A stretch of 64,000 bases of DNA from contig CP126192.1 of assembly GCA_030272155.1 (NCBI GenBank), forward strand, positions 8,776,501 through 8,840,500. The letters are read 5' to 3'. Shown here piece after piece: positions 46,252 through 57,597 of the stretch. Each line of letters starts with the position of its first letter. Position 1 is the stretch's first letter. The notes beneath the pieces are model-generated. The model ran no database searches, was not told the DNA's origin, and was given only the letters and a program-made list of their open reading frames with translations. Source of the DNA: Tetradesmus obliquus (lineage: Eukaryota; Chlorophyta; Chlorophyceae; Sphaeropleales; Scenedesmaceae). Both the position numbers and the translations under genes were made by a program.

Positions 46252-49200
46252 CAGCAGCCAGGTGTGAGTGAGTTTGTAGCGCGAGTAGCAGCAGCAGTGC
46301 AGCAGGCGACCAGCACAGCTGCTGTCAGTGCCGGCGGCCCCTCTGCTCTGCTGGCACTGGTGGCGCTGGGCGCAGAGGTGCAGCAGGCCTGGCTGGCAGC
46401 GGTAGTGGCTGATATGAACGCCTCGGCTGGCAGCAAGGCCAGCTGGTTCAAGCAAGCCAGCGCTGCTGAGACGCTAGCATACTTGCAGGCACTGGCAGCA
46501 GCAGGGCAGGCAGTGTCCATGCAGCAGGTTGTGGCCCTAGCCAAGTACCTGCCAGGCAAGCTGGCTGAGCTGCCAGCACCACAACTGGTGCTGCTGCTGC
46601 AGCTGCTGCCTGCCGCTCCGCTGCCGCCTGCTGCTGGGACGCCAGCAGCTGGCAAGCACAACCCGCAGCTAAAGCAGCAGCAACTGGCCGTTGAGGCAGT
46701 TGCTGCAGCTGCCATGGAGCTGCTGCTGCAGGCAGCAGAGCAGGGGCAGCTGCATCAGGCACAGGCACAGCAGACCATCGCTGCTCTTGTGCGCCTAGGC
46801 AGCAGGGCTCTGATGCAGCCACTGGATGCTCCATTAGGTGACAGCAGCCAGACCAAAGAGCAGAAAAGCACCAAGAAGGTGCAGCAGAGCCAGAAGAGCT
46901 GGGCAACTATTGAAGGTGTGCTGCAGCTGCTGAAGGCCGCACTAGGCAGCCCTGAGGAGCAGCAGGCAGCTGCTGCAGGTGCCAGTGGAGAGCTGGTGGG
47001 TGTGCCCTGCCTGCTGGGCTGCATGCAGCTGGCACAGACGCTGCCGCCCGCCAGCCGCTCACCTTCGCTGCCGCAGCAGCTGCTGCAGCTATTCGTGCGC
47101 GAGCTGTCCCAGCAGGATGCGCAGCTGCATCCACACATCGCCGCGCAGCTCTTCTGCCCTGCAGTGGCAATGACAGTGACCCTGACCCCGGCTGTGGCGA
47201 CCGGCAGTGAGCGGCCAGATCAGCAGCTGGGCGGCTGCCTGGTGCAGTGCCTGGCTGATGTCGAGGCAGACTGGCAGGCTGTGTGGCCCCTGGAGCTCAC
47301 AGCGCTGCCCCGTATGGCTGCCAATGTGCAGCTGGAGCTTGCAGAGCCGCAGGCGTTTGTTGATGCTGTGCTGCTACGGCTGCAGGAGCTGGCCAAGCTG
47401 GCTAAGGCCTCACAGGCTGAGGCAGCAGAGGCAGTGGCTGCTGGGCGCGGGCCCGGGCACTTGTTGCAGGCTGCTGTGCTGCTAGTGATGAACAAGCAGC
47501 ATGCAGAGCCGGGCAACAGCACCTGGCAGGGGCTGGCTGACCATGTTGTGGATGCCAGCAGCAGCAGTGCAGTTGGCGCAGAGCAGCAGCAGCAGGCGGT
47601 GATACCTCTGGCTGCGTTTGATGCTGCTGATGAGGCAGCAACAGTGCTCGGCAGCAGCATGTCTGCGGGCGAGCTGTGTGACATGCTGCACTGCTTCTTC
47701 ATGGCTGACCAGATACAGCGGCCAGCCCCTTGGCTGGTGCCAGCGCTAGAGAAGTTGAGCAGGCAGAGTGAAGCAGCAGCGCTGAGCGCCAACCAGCAGC
47801 AGGCTCTGCTGGTGGTCATGTCAGCGCTTGCTGTCAAGCCGGAGCAGCAGACGCCAGCCATGCTGCAGGTAGGCTGCGACATTGTGTTTTCCCTCTGTTG
47901 CTTTATGGGTTAAACGCCTGCGGGAGGTGTGGGAAGTGGCAGGACAGCTGAGCTTGCCGTGCTGGTTGGCTCCAACTGATGCAGATGCTCGTATGTCAGC
48001 TACGGGTTTGTCCTGCTGGAGGCAATTTTGTAGCATGTATGCACTGCTGCTTCTGGTGGAAACCTGCTACCAAAGTCCACAATGCGACTTCTGCCTCCCT
48101 GCGCTGCTGCTGCAGGCGGTGTTGTCCGCCAGCGGCTCGCGCCTTGAGCGCTGGCCCGCCGCCATGCTGCCCTTCACCCTTCAAACACTAGGCAGCCTGG
48201 CGCTGCGCTGGGCGGGGCAGCTGCCCGAGCCGCTGGAGCCCCTGCTGCTGGCCTGGCAGGCGGCGGCTGTGGCGGCGCTGCAGCCGCGGCTGCACCTGCT
48301 GCCTGCCGCCAGCTATGTTCAGATGCTGCTGGGCTGCTCGCGGCTGAAGCTGGGCCTGCAGCAGCAGCTGCAGCAGGAGGTGGACATCGGCAGTGGGCTG
48401 GATACAGATGGCAGCAATGATCAGCAGCAGCAGGGGCAGCAGGCTGTGGATGCCTGCCTGCGTGCTGCGCTGCTGCAGGTGTCTGGCCTGCTTGATGAGC
48501 TGGGCCCTGATGACTGCGTGCTGCTGCTGGCTGCGTATGGCGCCGTGGCTGGCGTGGGACCTGCGCTGGGCCAGGAGCTGATGGCGCGCCTGCAGCCACA
48601 GTTGGGGTGAGAGCGGTCTGAAGTGGGGATGCAGGGCACTGTGCTGTATGCTAGGCAGATGCTTTGCCATGCATTGATTGTGGGGCATGTGATGCGACAG
48701 CGGCATGTGCTGTTTCGCATTTAGATTGCACGCGCAATGCTCTGTTGTATAATGCTCGGATGCGTTACACGGTTTTCGACCTGTTTGCCGTCCTGTTCAT
48801 GTGCTCTGCCTGTTGCGCTTCCTCTCTGCCTGCTGCAGAGAGCTCAGCATCGACCAGCTGGTGGACGCCCTCAATGCATTCGCCAAGTGCCCGCAGCAGG
48901 CGCGGCCGGAGATGACGCCAGCCTGGCTGGATGCCTTCCTGCAAGCAACAGGCAGCCACATGCAGCAGGCTGCACAAATCAGCGCGTCAGATTCAGCAGC
49001 AGCCACAACCGGCGGCTCTGGTGTGCTGCCGCACCACTTGCTGCAGCTGGCCCTCGGTGTGCCACACCTGCCAGCACTGCCACCACGCGCATGGCAGAGC
49101 CAGCTGGTGCTGGCTGCAGCAGCCTTGTCACGCGACTTTTCCGCACAGCAGGCAGCAGAGATGCTGATTGCGCTGGCTCGCTGGAAGCAGAGCCTGGCAG

Positions 49201-50153
49201 CCCACATGGCACCAGGCAGCAGCAGCGCTGAGTCAGCAGCTGCAGCACATGCATCCTTCGCATCCTGCCTGCCTCTGTATGACAGCTTGATGCTGGTAGC
49301 GTCCAGGGCAGGCGGCATCGCACCGCCTAGCGTTGGCACTGCGAACGGCGGCTTGAGTGTGCGGGTGGTACAGGCGCTTCCTGAGGCCCTGCGGCAGCTG
49401 CAGTGGCCAGCTGATGAGGCAGTGGTGCAGGCAGTGCTGGGCTATCTGGCTGCCTTCAGGCAGATGACAGCTCAGGCAGCTGGCAAGATCCAGGGTGCAC
49501 TGCTGACGGGCGAGAAGCAGCTGCAGCAGCTGCATGATGATCCCAGTGGCGCTGGCAGCAGCACCAAGAAGCAGCGTAAGGGCAGCTCCCGCGGCAAGCA
49601 GCCGGGTGGCAGCAGTAAGCAGGAGCTGCTGCAGCTGCAGGAGGAGGTTGACAGGCTGCACCAAGCCACGGAGCAAGCTGCTGCGATGGTGCAGGGCCTG
49701 GATGCAACCGCAGACGACTGGCAGCAGCTGCTGAGCCCCAGTGCTGCTGATGGTCTTGGAGCAGATGCAGCAGCAGCAGCAGCAGCTGCTGGAGTCGCAG
49801 CGGCGAGCACTGGCGGAGGTCCTGGGTTTGGGAGGGGTGATGAGGACCGCCTGCTTGGGGGCCTTGACGTGGATGCGCTGATGGCTGGCATGATGCAGGC
49901 GGCTGGCATGCCACAGCCACCAGCAGCAGCAGCAGCAGCAGCGGGGGCACCAGCAGCTTTCTATTCAGGCAGTGGCGCAGATGTAGATGTGGATGTGGAT
50001 GTGTCCAGTGAGCTGGACGAGCTGCTGGGTGGGCTGGCGATGATGTCGGAGCTGCAGGGCGCTGGCTGGGAGCTGCTGGCTGATGATGAGGGCGAGGAGG
50101 GTGGTGGGGCTGGGGAGGAGTACATAGACACGGTTGCTGAGGATGTGGTGTAG
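40401..50153 (+). CDS. Giant Gln/Ala-rich helical protein, probably organellar (2787 aa)
   Basis: Six exons (40401-40505, 40603-44208, 44722-45171, 45472-47868, 48116-48606, 48839-50153) join in frame to 2787 residues. The N-terminus (MYCLHGWPVARG, then Arg/Ser/Ala-rich to about residue 60) looks like a transit peptide. The bulk is Leu/Ala-rich helices broken by poly-Gln and poly-Ser. Helical units recur around L..L...G..P...W: LLGALGACGVRPGQEWLQ, GGRPDGGWWAALQQRLAGQL, AWALAGAELRLPPSWSS, SMVVSALLAAGQAVPQALV. This is the style of FASTK/OPR-type organelle RNA-binding repeats in chlorophyte algae, but no RAP domain or canonical PPPEW motif is visible. The last 250 residues are different: a basic patch (TKKQRKGSSRGKQPGG), a coiled coil (ELLQLQEEVDRLHQATEQ) and a very acidic end. 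The function is inferred only. TGTAA near 50346 fits a polyadenylation signal. Intron 2 contains a copy of the exon 2 end. Confidence 0.8.
44216..44278 (+). repeat. (GT)n microsatellite, about 31 units
   Basis: A pure GT run begins a few bases after the GTGAGG donor at 44209, so the first part of intron 2 of the giant-protein gene is dinucleotide repeat. Confidence 0.97.
44450..44530 (+). repeat. Intronic copy of the end of giant-protein exon 2
   Basis: About 75 bases repeat the exon 2 end at 44145-44208 (GCGTGTGGCGT, GTGGCTGCAGGAGGCG, CCAG) and the donor GTGAGGGGTG. The copy keeps an intact GTGAGG after CCAG and lies 300 bases downstream of the true donor, beyond the GT run. Confidence 0.92.
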
Positions 50154-50977
50154 TTCATGGTGATGCCCGGACTGTACACGGACGCTGCATGGTGCTTTGC
50201 TGTGCATTGCAGGTGACTTTTAAGTCAGAACTACTGCATTGGATGCCTGCTGTGCCAGCACTGGGTGGTAGATGTTGTGATGGCAAAGTCTTTAGGCATG
50301 TGTTATGATATACATCGATGTACATGGATGGCGTGACTGTTTGGATTGTAACATGTTGAATTTCAACCAAGGCACTGTGCGACTGTCTCACAGCAAGCAC
50401 TGCCTTGCTTGGCAGCTGACCCATTGACACCATGACGCTGTTACCAACTTAGTCTGTCAAGGTGCGCCGCCTTCACAGCAACACCATGGTGTGCCACACA
50501 GTGCGTTACATAGTAAGAGCTGTGATTTGTTGCTATGTCCCAACCTGCCACCGACCAGCACTAAAATCCAATGTTTCCACCAACCCGACCTCAAGTAACG
50601 TTGCTTGGCCCTGTCAACAGAGTCCTTGGAGGCGCTGCAATCCATGCCTCAAAACTACAGCGCTCAACCTGCCACAACGCTGACTACATGCAAAACTCGC
50701 ATGCATGCATGCATCATGCACAGGGGCGCCGCAGGCTGTGACTGCCTGTGCCAAGTCAGATATCACGACAATGAGCCTGGCACAGTGAAACCTGTCCACG
50801 ACGACACCACACACAACACCAGCGGCAGCACTACCAAAGTGCTGCCGTTGGTGTGACATCGCAGAGTGTGACACGAGAGCCTAGTACCGTTCAACAAAGT
50901 CTGTAACATCTGGAACTTCAATGTATGCAGCTGTAGCAGTTGCATCATACGCCTCGTGACTGCCAAACGTAGCTGCA
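50154..50977. other. Intergenic, convergent gene ends
   Basis: This lies between the stop of the giant protein and the stop of the 280-residue protein. It holds candidate TGTAA signals for each (near 50346 on plus, near 50505 on minus). No gene is seen. Confidence 0.5.
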
Positions 50978-52012
50978 TCACTTGAGGAAGGGGGGCAGCG
51001 GCAGCACCCGCCGTATGAGCCCCCACAGCGTGCTGGCCCCTGTGCGCTGCCCGCTCTCGATCACGTTGGCCAGCTGCTTGGACGTCTCGCTGACCTGCTT
51101 GTACACCTCCCATCGCGCTGCTTCTTGGGCCTGCGTGATGAAGGCCTGCGCCAGCAGCCGCGCACGCTCGTTGCCCTCAAGGGCTGACAGGTTGGTGGGG
51201 TCGGCGTACAGCTGCTACAGGGAGGAATAGGAGGGCGGGCAGGGCAGGAGCAGCCCGGGGTGTAGGGCATCGCATGTGTACATTTCGCATCCAGCATATG
51301 CGGTTGTGGTTGGGACATGGTTGACTGTCAAGATGGCAGTGTGTGGGTGCAGGGAGATGGAACCGCAACACAACTTGCGAAGACCAGCAGGTCAGCCGGG
51401 CGCTGGGCTGCATGCTGGCCGCTGCATACCTATACTTGGTGTGCTGCTGCGACAGCACGCTGCTAACATTCGGTGGCTACCTCAGTCATCACCCAGCTGC
51501 GCCGCCAGCCCTGCATGTACACCAGCTTTCACAGCCGCTGCCCCCAGCCCCTAGCTGCCGCGCCTCCCACCTGCATGACCTCCCAGCTGACGTGTACGTC
51601 TGCCTCGCGGCCCTTCTCCACCACAAACTTCTCAAAGTCTGCCAGGCCCTTGGCGGCCGCCCAGGGCGCCACTGTGGCGTCCCACTCGCTGGCCAGCAGC
51701 CTGTCCCGCAGCTGGCGCTGGCTCTCCATGTAGCCGCTGCAGCAGCAGCAGCAGCGGCAGCAGCAGCAGCAGCAGCAAGCCAGGTCCCCTTCGACATTGA
51801 CATGTAGTGGCGCAGTCTGCAGCCTTCAGGCGCGTGCAGTGCATATGCAAGGCTGCAGCAGCTGAGTTAGACATAGACTACAGCCTACGCCCACTGCGCT
51901 GAAATCTCAACGATTGCCATCATCAACCACCACTATGTTTCAACATCACCTCAACTGGGTGCTGCTGCCGCTGCTGCTGGCCGCCGCCGCTGCTGCTGTC
52001 GCCGCCGCCAAC

Positions 52013-52044
<32 letters not shown>

Positions 52045-52681
52045 TGCTGTCGAGCTCACCTGTTGATGAACTTGGTGAATGCCGGGTGCAGCTGCTTCAC
52101 GGTGTCCTCAGCGGCGTCCTCCATGGCCTCAGCTGCCTTCTCAGTCACACGCTCCGTGGTGCTGGCAAAGCCTGCGCACGCGGCCAGCACAGCAGCGTCA
52201 GCGACAGAATCAGCATTAGCTGCAAGCCTGCCACCATGAAAAAAAAAACGAAAAAACGTTTGAGGAGTGTGCACCGCCTGGCAAAGAGTTCTGAGCATTA
52301 CAGTGAAGGCTGGCGCATGTACAGCTGGTACTGTCAAGGCAGCTGGCAATGCCGGTGGGCACACGCGTCACAAAAACGTGCGGGGACCGAACACTCACCA
52401 CGCAGTTGCCTTTCCAGAACATTGAGCCGCTGTGCAGGCGCCATGCAGCGTGTGAGGCCAGCAGCCAGTGGTGTCTGTGCAAAAGTTGTTCCTCCACTAG
52501 CTGCTATGTGCTGTGAGCTGCTTTGACCGGTGGCAGCAGCAGATACTGGGGCAGCAGCAGCAGCAGCAGCAGCAGGAGTGCTAGCTGCACTTGCCAAGCC
52601 GAGGGTCAGTCGCACAGAGCAGGCAGCAGCACTTGGGAACTTCAATAACAGCGATGATAGCTGGTGGCAGGTGTGAGGCAT
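50978..52681 (-). CDS. Unrecognised plastid-type protein, 280 aa
   Basis: Four minus-strand exons (52681-52399, 52219-52060, 51736-51571, 51211-50978) join in frame to 280 residues with clean donors (GTGAGT, GTGAGC, GTGGGA) and CAG acceptors. Residues 1-90 are Ser/Ala-rich with scattered Arg and few acids (LSSLLLKFPSAAACSVRL), as in chloroplast transit peptides. The mature part is charged and helical: TTERVTEKAAEAMEDAAEDT, SGYMESQRQLRDRLLASEWD, ADFEKFVVEKGREADVHVSW, ARLLAQAFITQAQEAARWEV, and a basic Pro-rich end (RRVLPLPPFLK). There are no cofactor motifs, and no membrane span is evident apart from a weak Ala-rich stretch near 100. I do not recognise the family; it is probably a conserved algal plastid protein. 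It shares a 395-bp divergent promoter region with the DUF506 gene. Confidence 0.75.
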
Positions 52682-53076
52682 GCTGTAATAGGGGCAAGCA
52701 CACTATGGTGCTGGGTGAGGTCAAACTCCGGATCGGGTGGGAGAGCTCAGCTACGCGCTGGGCTCGTACAGAAGCATATAGAAAATGAATCACTGACGCC
52801 TTCAGGTGTTACTGCAACGTAGATGTCTGTCACAGCTGACTAGACGCACGATATACCCGCGCACCTGGCCTGTCAAGAATACTTCAGCAGTGCTGTTCCC
52901 GGCCAACCAGCACAATCTAGCCGCACGAGCTTTCGATCGAATTATCGTCTTTGATCAAGACTTTCATTACCACGCAACTCCGACATCATGGCCTAGTGAG
53001 CAGCACACAGCAGAGATGCTCTTCTCCCTCTTTGACCCGCCAATTCCGACGGCACAGCTTTGTGCTTTTAGATTAA
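52682..53076. promoter_or_regulatory. Divergent promoter of the 280-aa protein (-) and DUF506 gene (+)
   Basis: These 395 bases between the two start codons must carry both promoters. No specific element was identified. Confidence 0.4.
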
Positions 53077-54868
53077 ATGGCGAGGAGCAGCGGCGTGCAA
53101 CAGCAGCAGCCGAGAGTCAGCAGCCAGCACACAGCAGACCAGGCCATGGCCGACGGAGATAGCTTGAAGCGCAGCAGCGACAGCCAGGCTGCTCTGTCGC
53201 TGCTGTTCAGTCTTGATTCAGGAGATATTGCAGAGGTAAGTGGCCGGCTGCTGCCATGGTCAGTAGGGCCGACCCTCAGTATTTTCACGCCTTTGCTGAC
53301 GCAGTGTGCGTGCCTGCAGAAGCTGGGCGGCAGCGTTCCCGACGGCCTACATGAATATGACCCAGTTATGGAGGTGCAGCGCATCAAGGCGACCGTAGCA
53401 GCTCTCAGTGAGCCGGAGTGCAAGGTAGGAACTTGTTCTGGATGCAGAAGCTGCTGTGTGATGGCAGAAGGCAGCAGGCGCTTACCGCAGTCCTGTTGCA
53501 GGATACATCAAGGGTGTTGTGTTAGCTGTTGGTCGCCTGAGCATCTTTTGTGACGACCGCTGTGCAGTCCAGTACTAGATTGTTCTACTGCAGCTGGAGC
53601 GCGCTGCTGATTGCTATGTTGCCGTGGCTGTCATTGCTTTCCTGCTCTGCGCACAAGCAGCTGGCTCGCGCAGTGGCAGAGGCCAAGGCCAGCAGCATCC
53701 TGACCACCGGCAGCGTGCAGCTGGGCCATGTGGGCAGCTACCTGCGCAGCCGGCACGGCTACCTGGTGGCCATCCGCCACGCCAACGCTGTCAAGCGGCC
53801 GCGTGCATACCTGCGCATGCTGCAGCACACGTACCTGGTCATACGAGGCCTGGAGGGGTTGGAAGGTGAGGGGGCTGGACAGGCACTGCTAGCACCTAGT
53901 AACCGGGGTTACCTGCCGCTGCAAAAAACGTAGCTTGGCAGCTGTAGCTGTCATGCGGCACCCTGCAGTATGCTCACACAGCGAGCTGCCACACATGCGC
54001 TTGCCAGCAGTTCTTCAAGAGTACTTCTTCATGCAATAGCTGGTTGTTTGCAGCAGCGGGCACTGCTGGTACTTCCTGCTTCTCTTGGCTGTTGTGCACT
54101 GTGCAGAGGGCCTCTGCACCTCTGGCTGAACCCATGCTGCTCAGCGATGCTTGCCTTTGTGCCTGAACAGTCCAACTTACCGGTGCTATGCCTGCCCTGC
54201 GCCTTCTCTTTCCTGCAGGTGTGGACGTGCTGGTGGACCTCAACTTCCGCGACCACTTCGTGCTGCCACACAGCACGGGCTGGTACGCCAAGCTGCTGGC
54301 AGCGCTGCCGCACGACTGGGTGGGCACAGCAGCAGCGCTGGCGCCCCTGGTGGGGCTGATGTCAGCAGGCATGCGGCTGTGCTTCAAGCAGGCCGGCGTG
54401 CCGCTGCCGCCGTGGCGCGAGGGCCGCGCAGTGCTGTCGCGCTGGCTGCCTGAGGCGTACGAGGAGGAGGCGCCGCCACTGGTGCCGCTGCCTGATGGCG
54501 CGCTGCGCCGCATGCTGGCGCCCTACCACGGCGCACCCTTCAGGAGCGCCCTGCAGCGCGCAGCGGCCGGCGAGGCGCAGCTGGCCGCAGCTGGCGCAGC
54601 AGCAGCAAAGCCACGGGGCATGGCAGTGAGTGAGCAGCAGCAGCTGTCCAGCAGCAGCAGGCCGCCGCTGCCGCGCCCACCCAGCGGTGTGGCGTTGGCG
54701 ACAGCATCAGTCAAGGCAGCGGCTGCAGGCGCTGCTGCCGGCGCACAGAAGGCTGTTGCAGGTGCTGGCCACAGCCACCATGCACACCTGCCAGATGTGC
54801 CTCGCAAGATCATTGTGGGATTCCCAGATCAGAATGTGCTGCCAGCAGCAGCAAGCAAGTGTATCAAG

Positions 54869-54899
<31 letters not shown>

Positions 54900-55041
54900 T
54901 TGACGGGTGTCATGACGTAGATGTGGAGGGCAAAGCAGATGCTGGTGTGCTGGTGATCAGGCAGCAGCACTGTGCTGGCAGCGACCTGCAGCCAGTGCCT
55001 GCAGCCAGCACAGTCAAGCCGTGGCAGCCGCTGCAGCCGCT

Positions 55042-55076
<35 letters not shown>

Positions 55077-55696
55077 GGCATGGTGTTACGCTGCCGGCCA
55101 CTGCTAGCGCTGCTCCAGGCGCATTGGTGGCCCAGCAGCAGGGGGCTGGCGGGGAGGCCACTGTCCGCAAAGGCAGACCTGCGGGCGGGCTGGTAGCGCT
55201 GCAGCAGCCTGTAGCAGTCACAGCTGGGTGTATCGGCAGTGATGGTGCTGCTGACAGTGCAGCGAGCGCCGCTGCACCAGCATGCACAGCTACTACTACC
55301 AACAAACCACCAGCAGCCACAGCTGCAGCAGCATCGGCTCAGCAGCAGCAGCCGTCGCAGCAGCAGCGGAAGGGGCTGTCGCATGCGCCAGTGCAGGCGC
55401 TGGCGCGGCCCGCCTTCACCTCCGCCGTGGGTGTTGTTACCGCCACATGCAGCAGCACCTCCCCTGCCGTTGTTGTGCCAGAGCATTTCTCGCGGCAGCT
55501 GCAGCAGCAGGAGACGCTTCCTGTGCTGGAGCAGCAGCAGCAGCATGGCCAGGCCAGCTGCGTTGCGCAGGTGTGCAGTCAACCTGCAGCAGTTGCTGTA
55601 GCTGGTGTGGATGCCAGCAACAGTGGCCTGCGCCAGTTCAAGACGCTGGACCAGCTGCTCCCGCGCATCAGGACCATCCGGATGGGAGCGGCTTAG
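53077..55696 (+). CDS. DUF506 / PDDEXK-like family protein with a long low-complexity tail
   Basis: Four exons (53077-53235, 53320-53424, 53661-53865, 54219-55696) join to 648 residues. The conserved region ends near residue 225 and matches plant DUF506: GYLVAIRHANAVKRPRAYLR, TYLVIRGLEGLEG joined across intron 3 to VDVLVDLNFRDHFVLPHSTG, then YAKLLAALPHDWVG and PLPPWREGRAVLSRWLPEAY. The Asp-X-Asp-Phe/Asn-X-Arg strand and the PPWR motif are the usual family landmarks; the fold has been proposed to be PDDEXK nuclease-like, and the biochemical role is not established. After about residue 230 the protein becomes Ala/Gln/Ser-rich with poly-Ala and poly-Gln runs and no domain. The GYD..C.S.W block usual in land-plant members is replaced by a divergent sequence. 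ATG 53077 is the first in frame and gives a plausible start. Confidence 0.85.
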
Positions 55697-57597
55697 CAGT
55701 GCCACTCAATCGATATTTGTGGCTGCAAGCACAGCGCACCATGATATGATGCTGTGTGTGTGCCGCCTGAAGCATCGTTCAGGCAGTGTTTCTTTTCAAT
55801 TCAAGTCGTGTAGGCTATGTTAGTGTGTCTAGGCTGTACCTTTGTCAGCCGCTGCACTCTGCTGCTGCACAGCAGCTCCGTTCACACATGTGCTGTCTTT
55901 GCCTGGCAAGCACCAGCAAAGTGTAGCATTAGCAATCACTGTGCACAACCAGTGCGTGCCTGTGCCGAGTGGCGCCTGCACCAGTGCAGATTGTGCACTG
56001 GCTCAATTCGTGCGCTAGACTCTTGGCAGCAAATGGCCCTCTGCCAGGAGGCTGACCATACCCACTGTGTCTGCGTGCTGTCAGCAGCACACCACATGCA
56101 TGTCAGCTGCACGTAAGGGCACAGCCTTCTGTATAGTGTGCGTGTGGCGTGGGTGGGTGCGGTGCGCGGTTTCTGTTATGATGAAATGGCGTGCCATCAT
56201 GGACGCCTCTGGCAGGCGTGCTCCCCCTGTCTTGCTGTTGTGCAGCTGCGGCTATGTTCACAACAGCAGTGTATCGTACTGTCTTAGCTGCATTGCTTAT
56301 GCTTCGGACCCCCTTGTGGTGGAGGCGTGGTGTGCCCTGCAGGTGGCTAGTGCTGTTCAATCTTCATTTATTGTTCTGTGACTCGCGCTCGGCACAGCAT
56401 CACATCGTGCCTGCAGCCCTGGCTGGGCTTGCCAGGTTTTTCATGTGACTGCTGCGTTGCCGTTGCCGCGGTGTGTTGACTGCTCACAGCAATGTGACGG
56501 TCAAGCACTTTTCGTGACCTGGAACTTGTGGTGGATGCGTGTTCTTGATGTGTGCAGCTTGCTGATTTGGCTTGTGTGAGGGGTGCCCTGCACTCACACC
56601 GAGCTGTCATGGCAGCATCACTGTGTGTGTATGGGGGCGACTTGTTTGCCACTTTAGGATAGCCGACCGCGGCTGTCACACGCGCCGGCAGTCAACTTGA
56701 AGCAGTGCGACAGCAGTGCGGGACTCTCACTGCAGATGCATAATCAGGCTGTGTCTACATCCTTCGTGATTGACATGCTAGATGGTGGCTCTGGCACACC
56801 AGATGTGGTCTGCATATGCATGGCGTAGTGGCCATTGCAGAGTCGCGGACTGGCACTACACCTGCCACGTGTTGACAGAGTTCTTGTGTTCAATTGTGCA
56901 GCATGTGTCTTGCACCCCATCACCTTCCTCCTAAATGCATGGTGATGTCATACAGTAGATCCAATCGGCCGCTGTGGACATCCAGCATGCATGGCGATGT
57001 CTGTGTGGGTCATGCGCCAGTGTTAGCCTGTGCTTGGCAGGTGTGTATGTATACGGCTGTAATACAGCTGAAGCAACAGCGCATTGCCATGTGTTGCTGC
57101 AACTCTTGATACTGCTCTGCCCTGAGTGGATGCAGAATGGTTGTGTTTGTGTGCAAGTGCTTGGACCAGAAGACCTGGTTATGTCTGCACGCAAACACTA
57201 CACTCAGGCCTTGATTTTTCAACAAACGGGCTGCAGAGCGCTTACCTGTTTCGATATGGTGCTTGGCGCGCTGTATTGTTGCTGTTCGTGACCTGGCTCT
57301 TGCGGGGAACGCTGAGTGCAGGAACTGCATGCCGTGCTGCGCAGCAAATCGATCTCTTGAACCCCAGCTGTGCACCATATTTGTAAATCGAACCTTTGTT
57401 CTTGTCAAAGCGGAGTTGATCGCAGCTGACGCTCTCGCAGCGGACACCTTTCGTGCGATAGCTGACACACCCCGCAACTGTTGCACCAACGATGGGTGAC
57501 AAGGGATCCCAAACTCTACGTGCTGCAGGGAACCAATGAACATTCTTTGAGCAGTTGAACGTCGATATTTGGATTCATAAACTTACCAGGCGACCCA
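55697..57597. other. Intergenic region, 1.9 kb
   Basis: No exon chain, family match or mobile element could be seen on either strand. Short open stretches do not share the splice pattern or codon character of neighbouring genes. It includes the promoter of the small secreted-protein gene at its right end. Confidence 0.5.
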
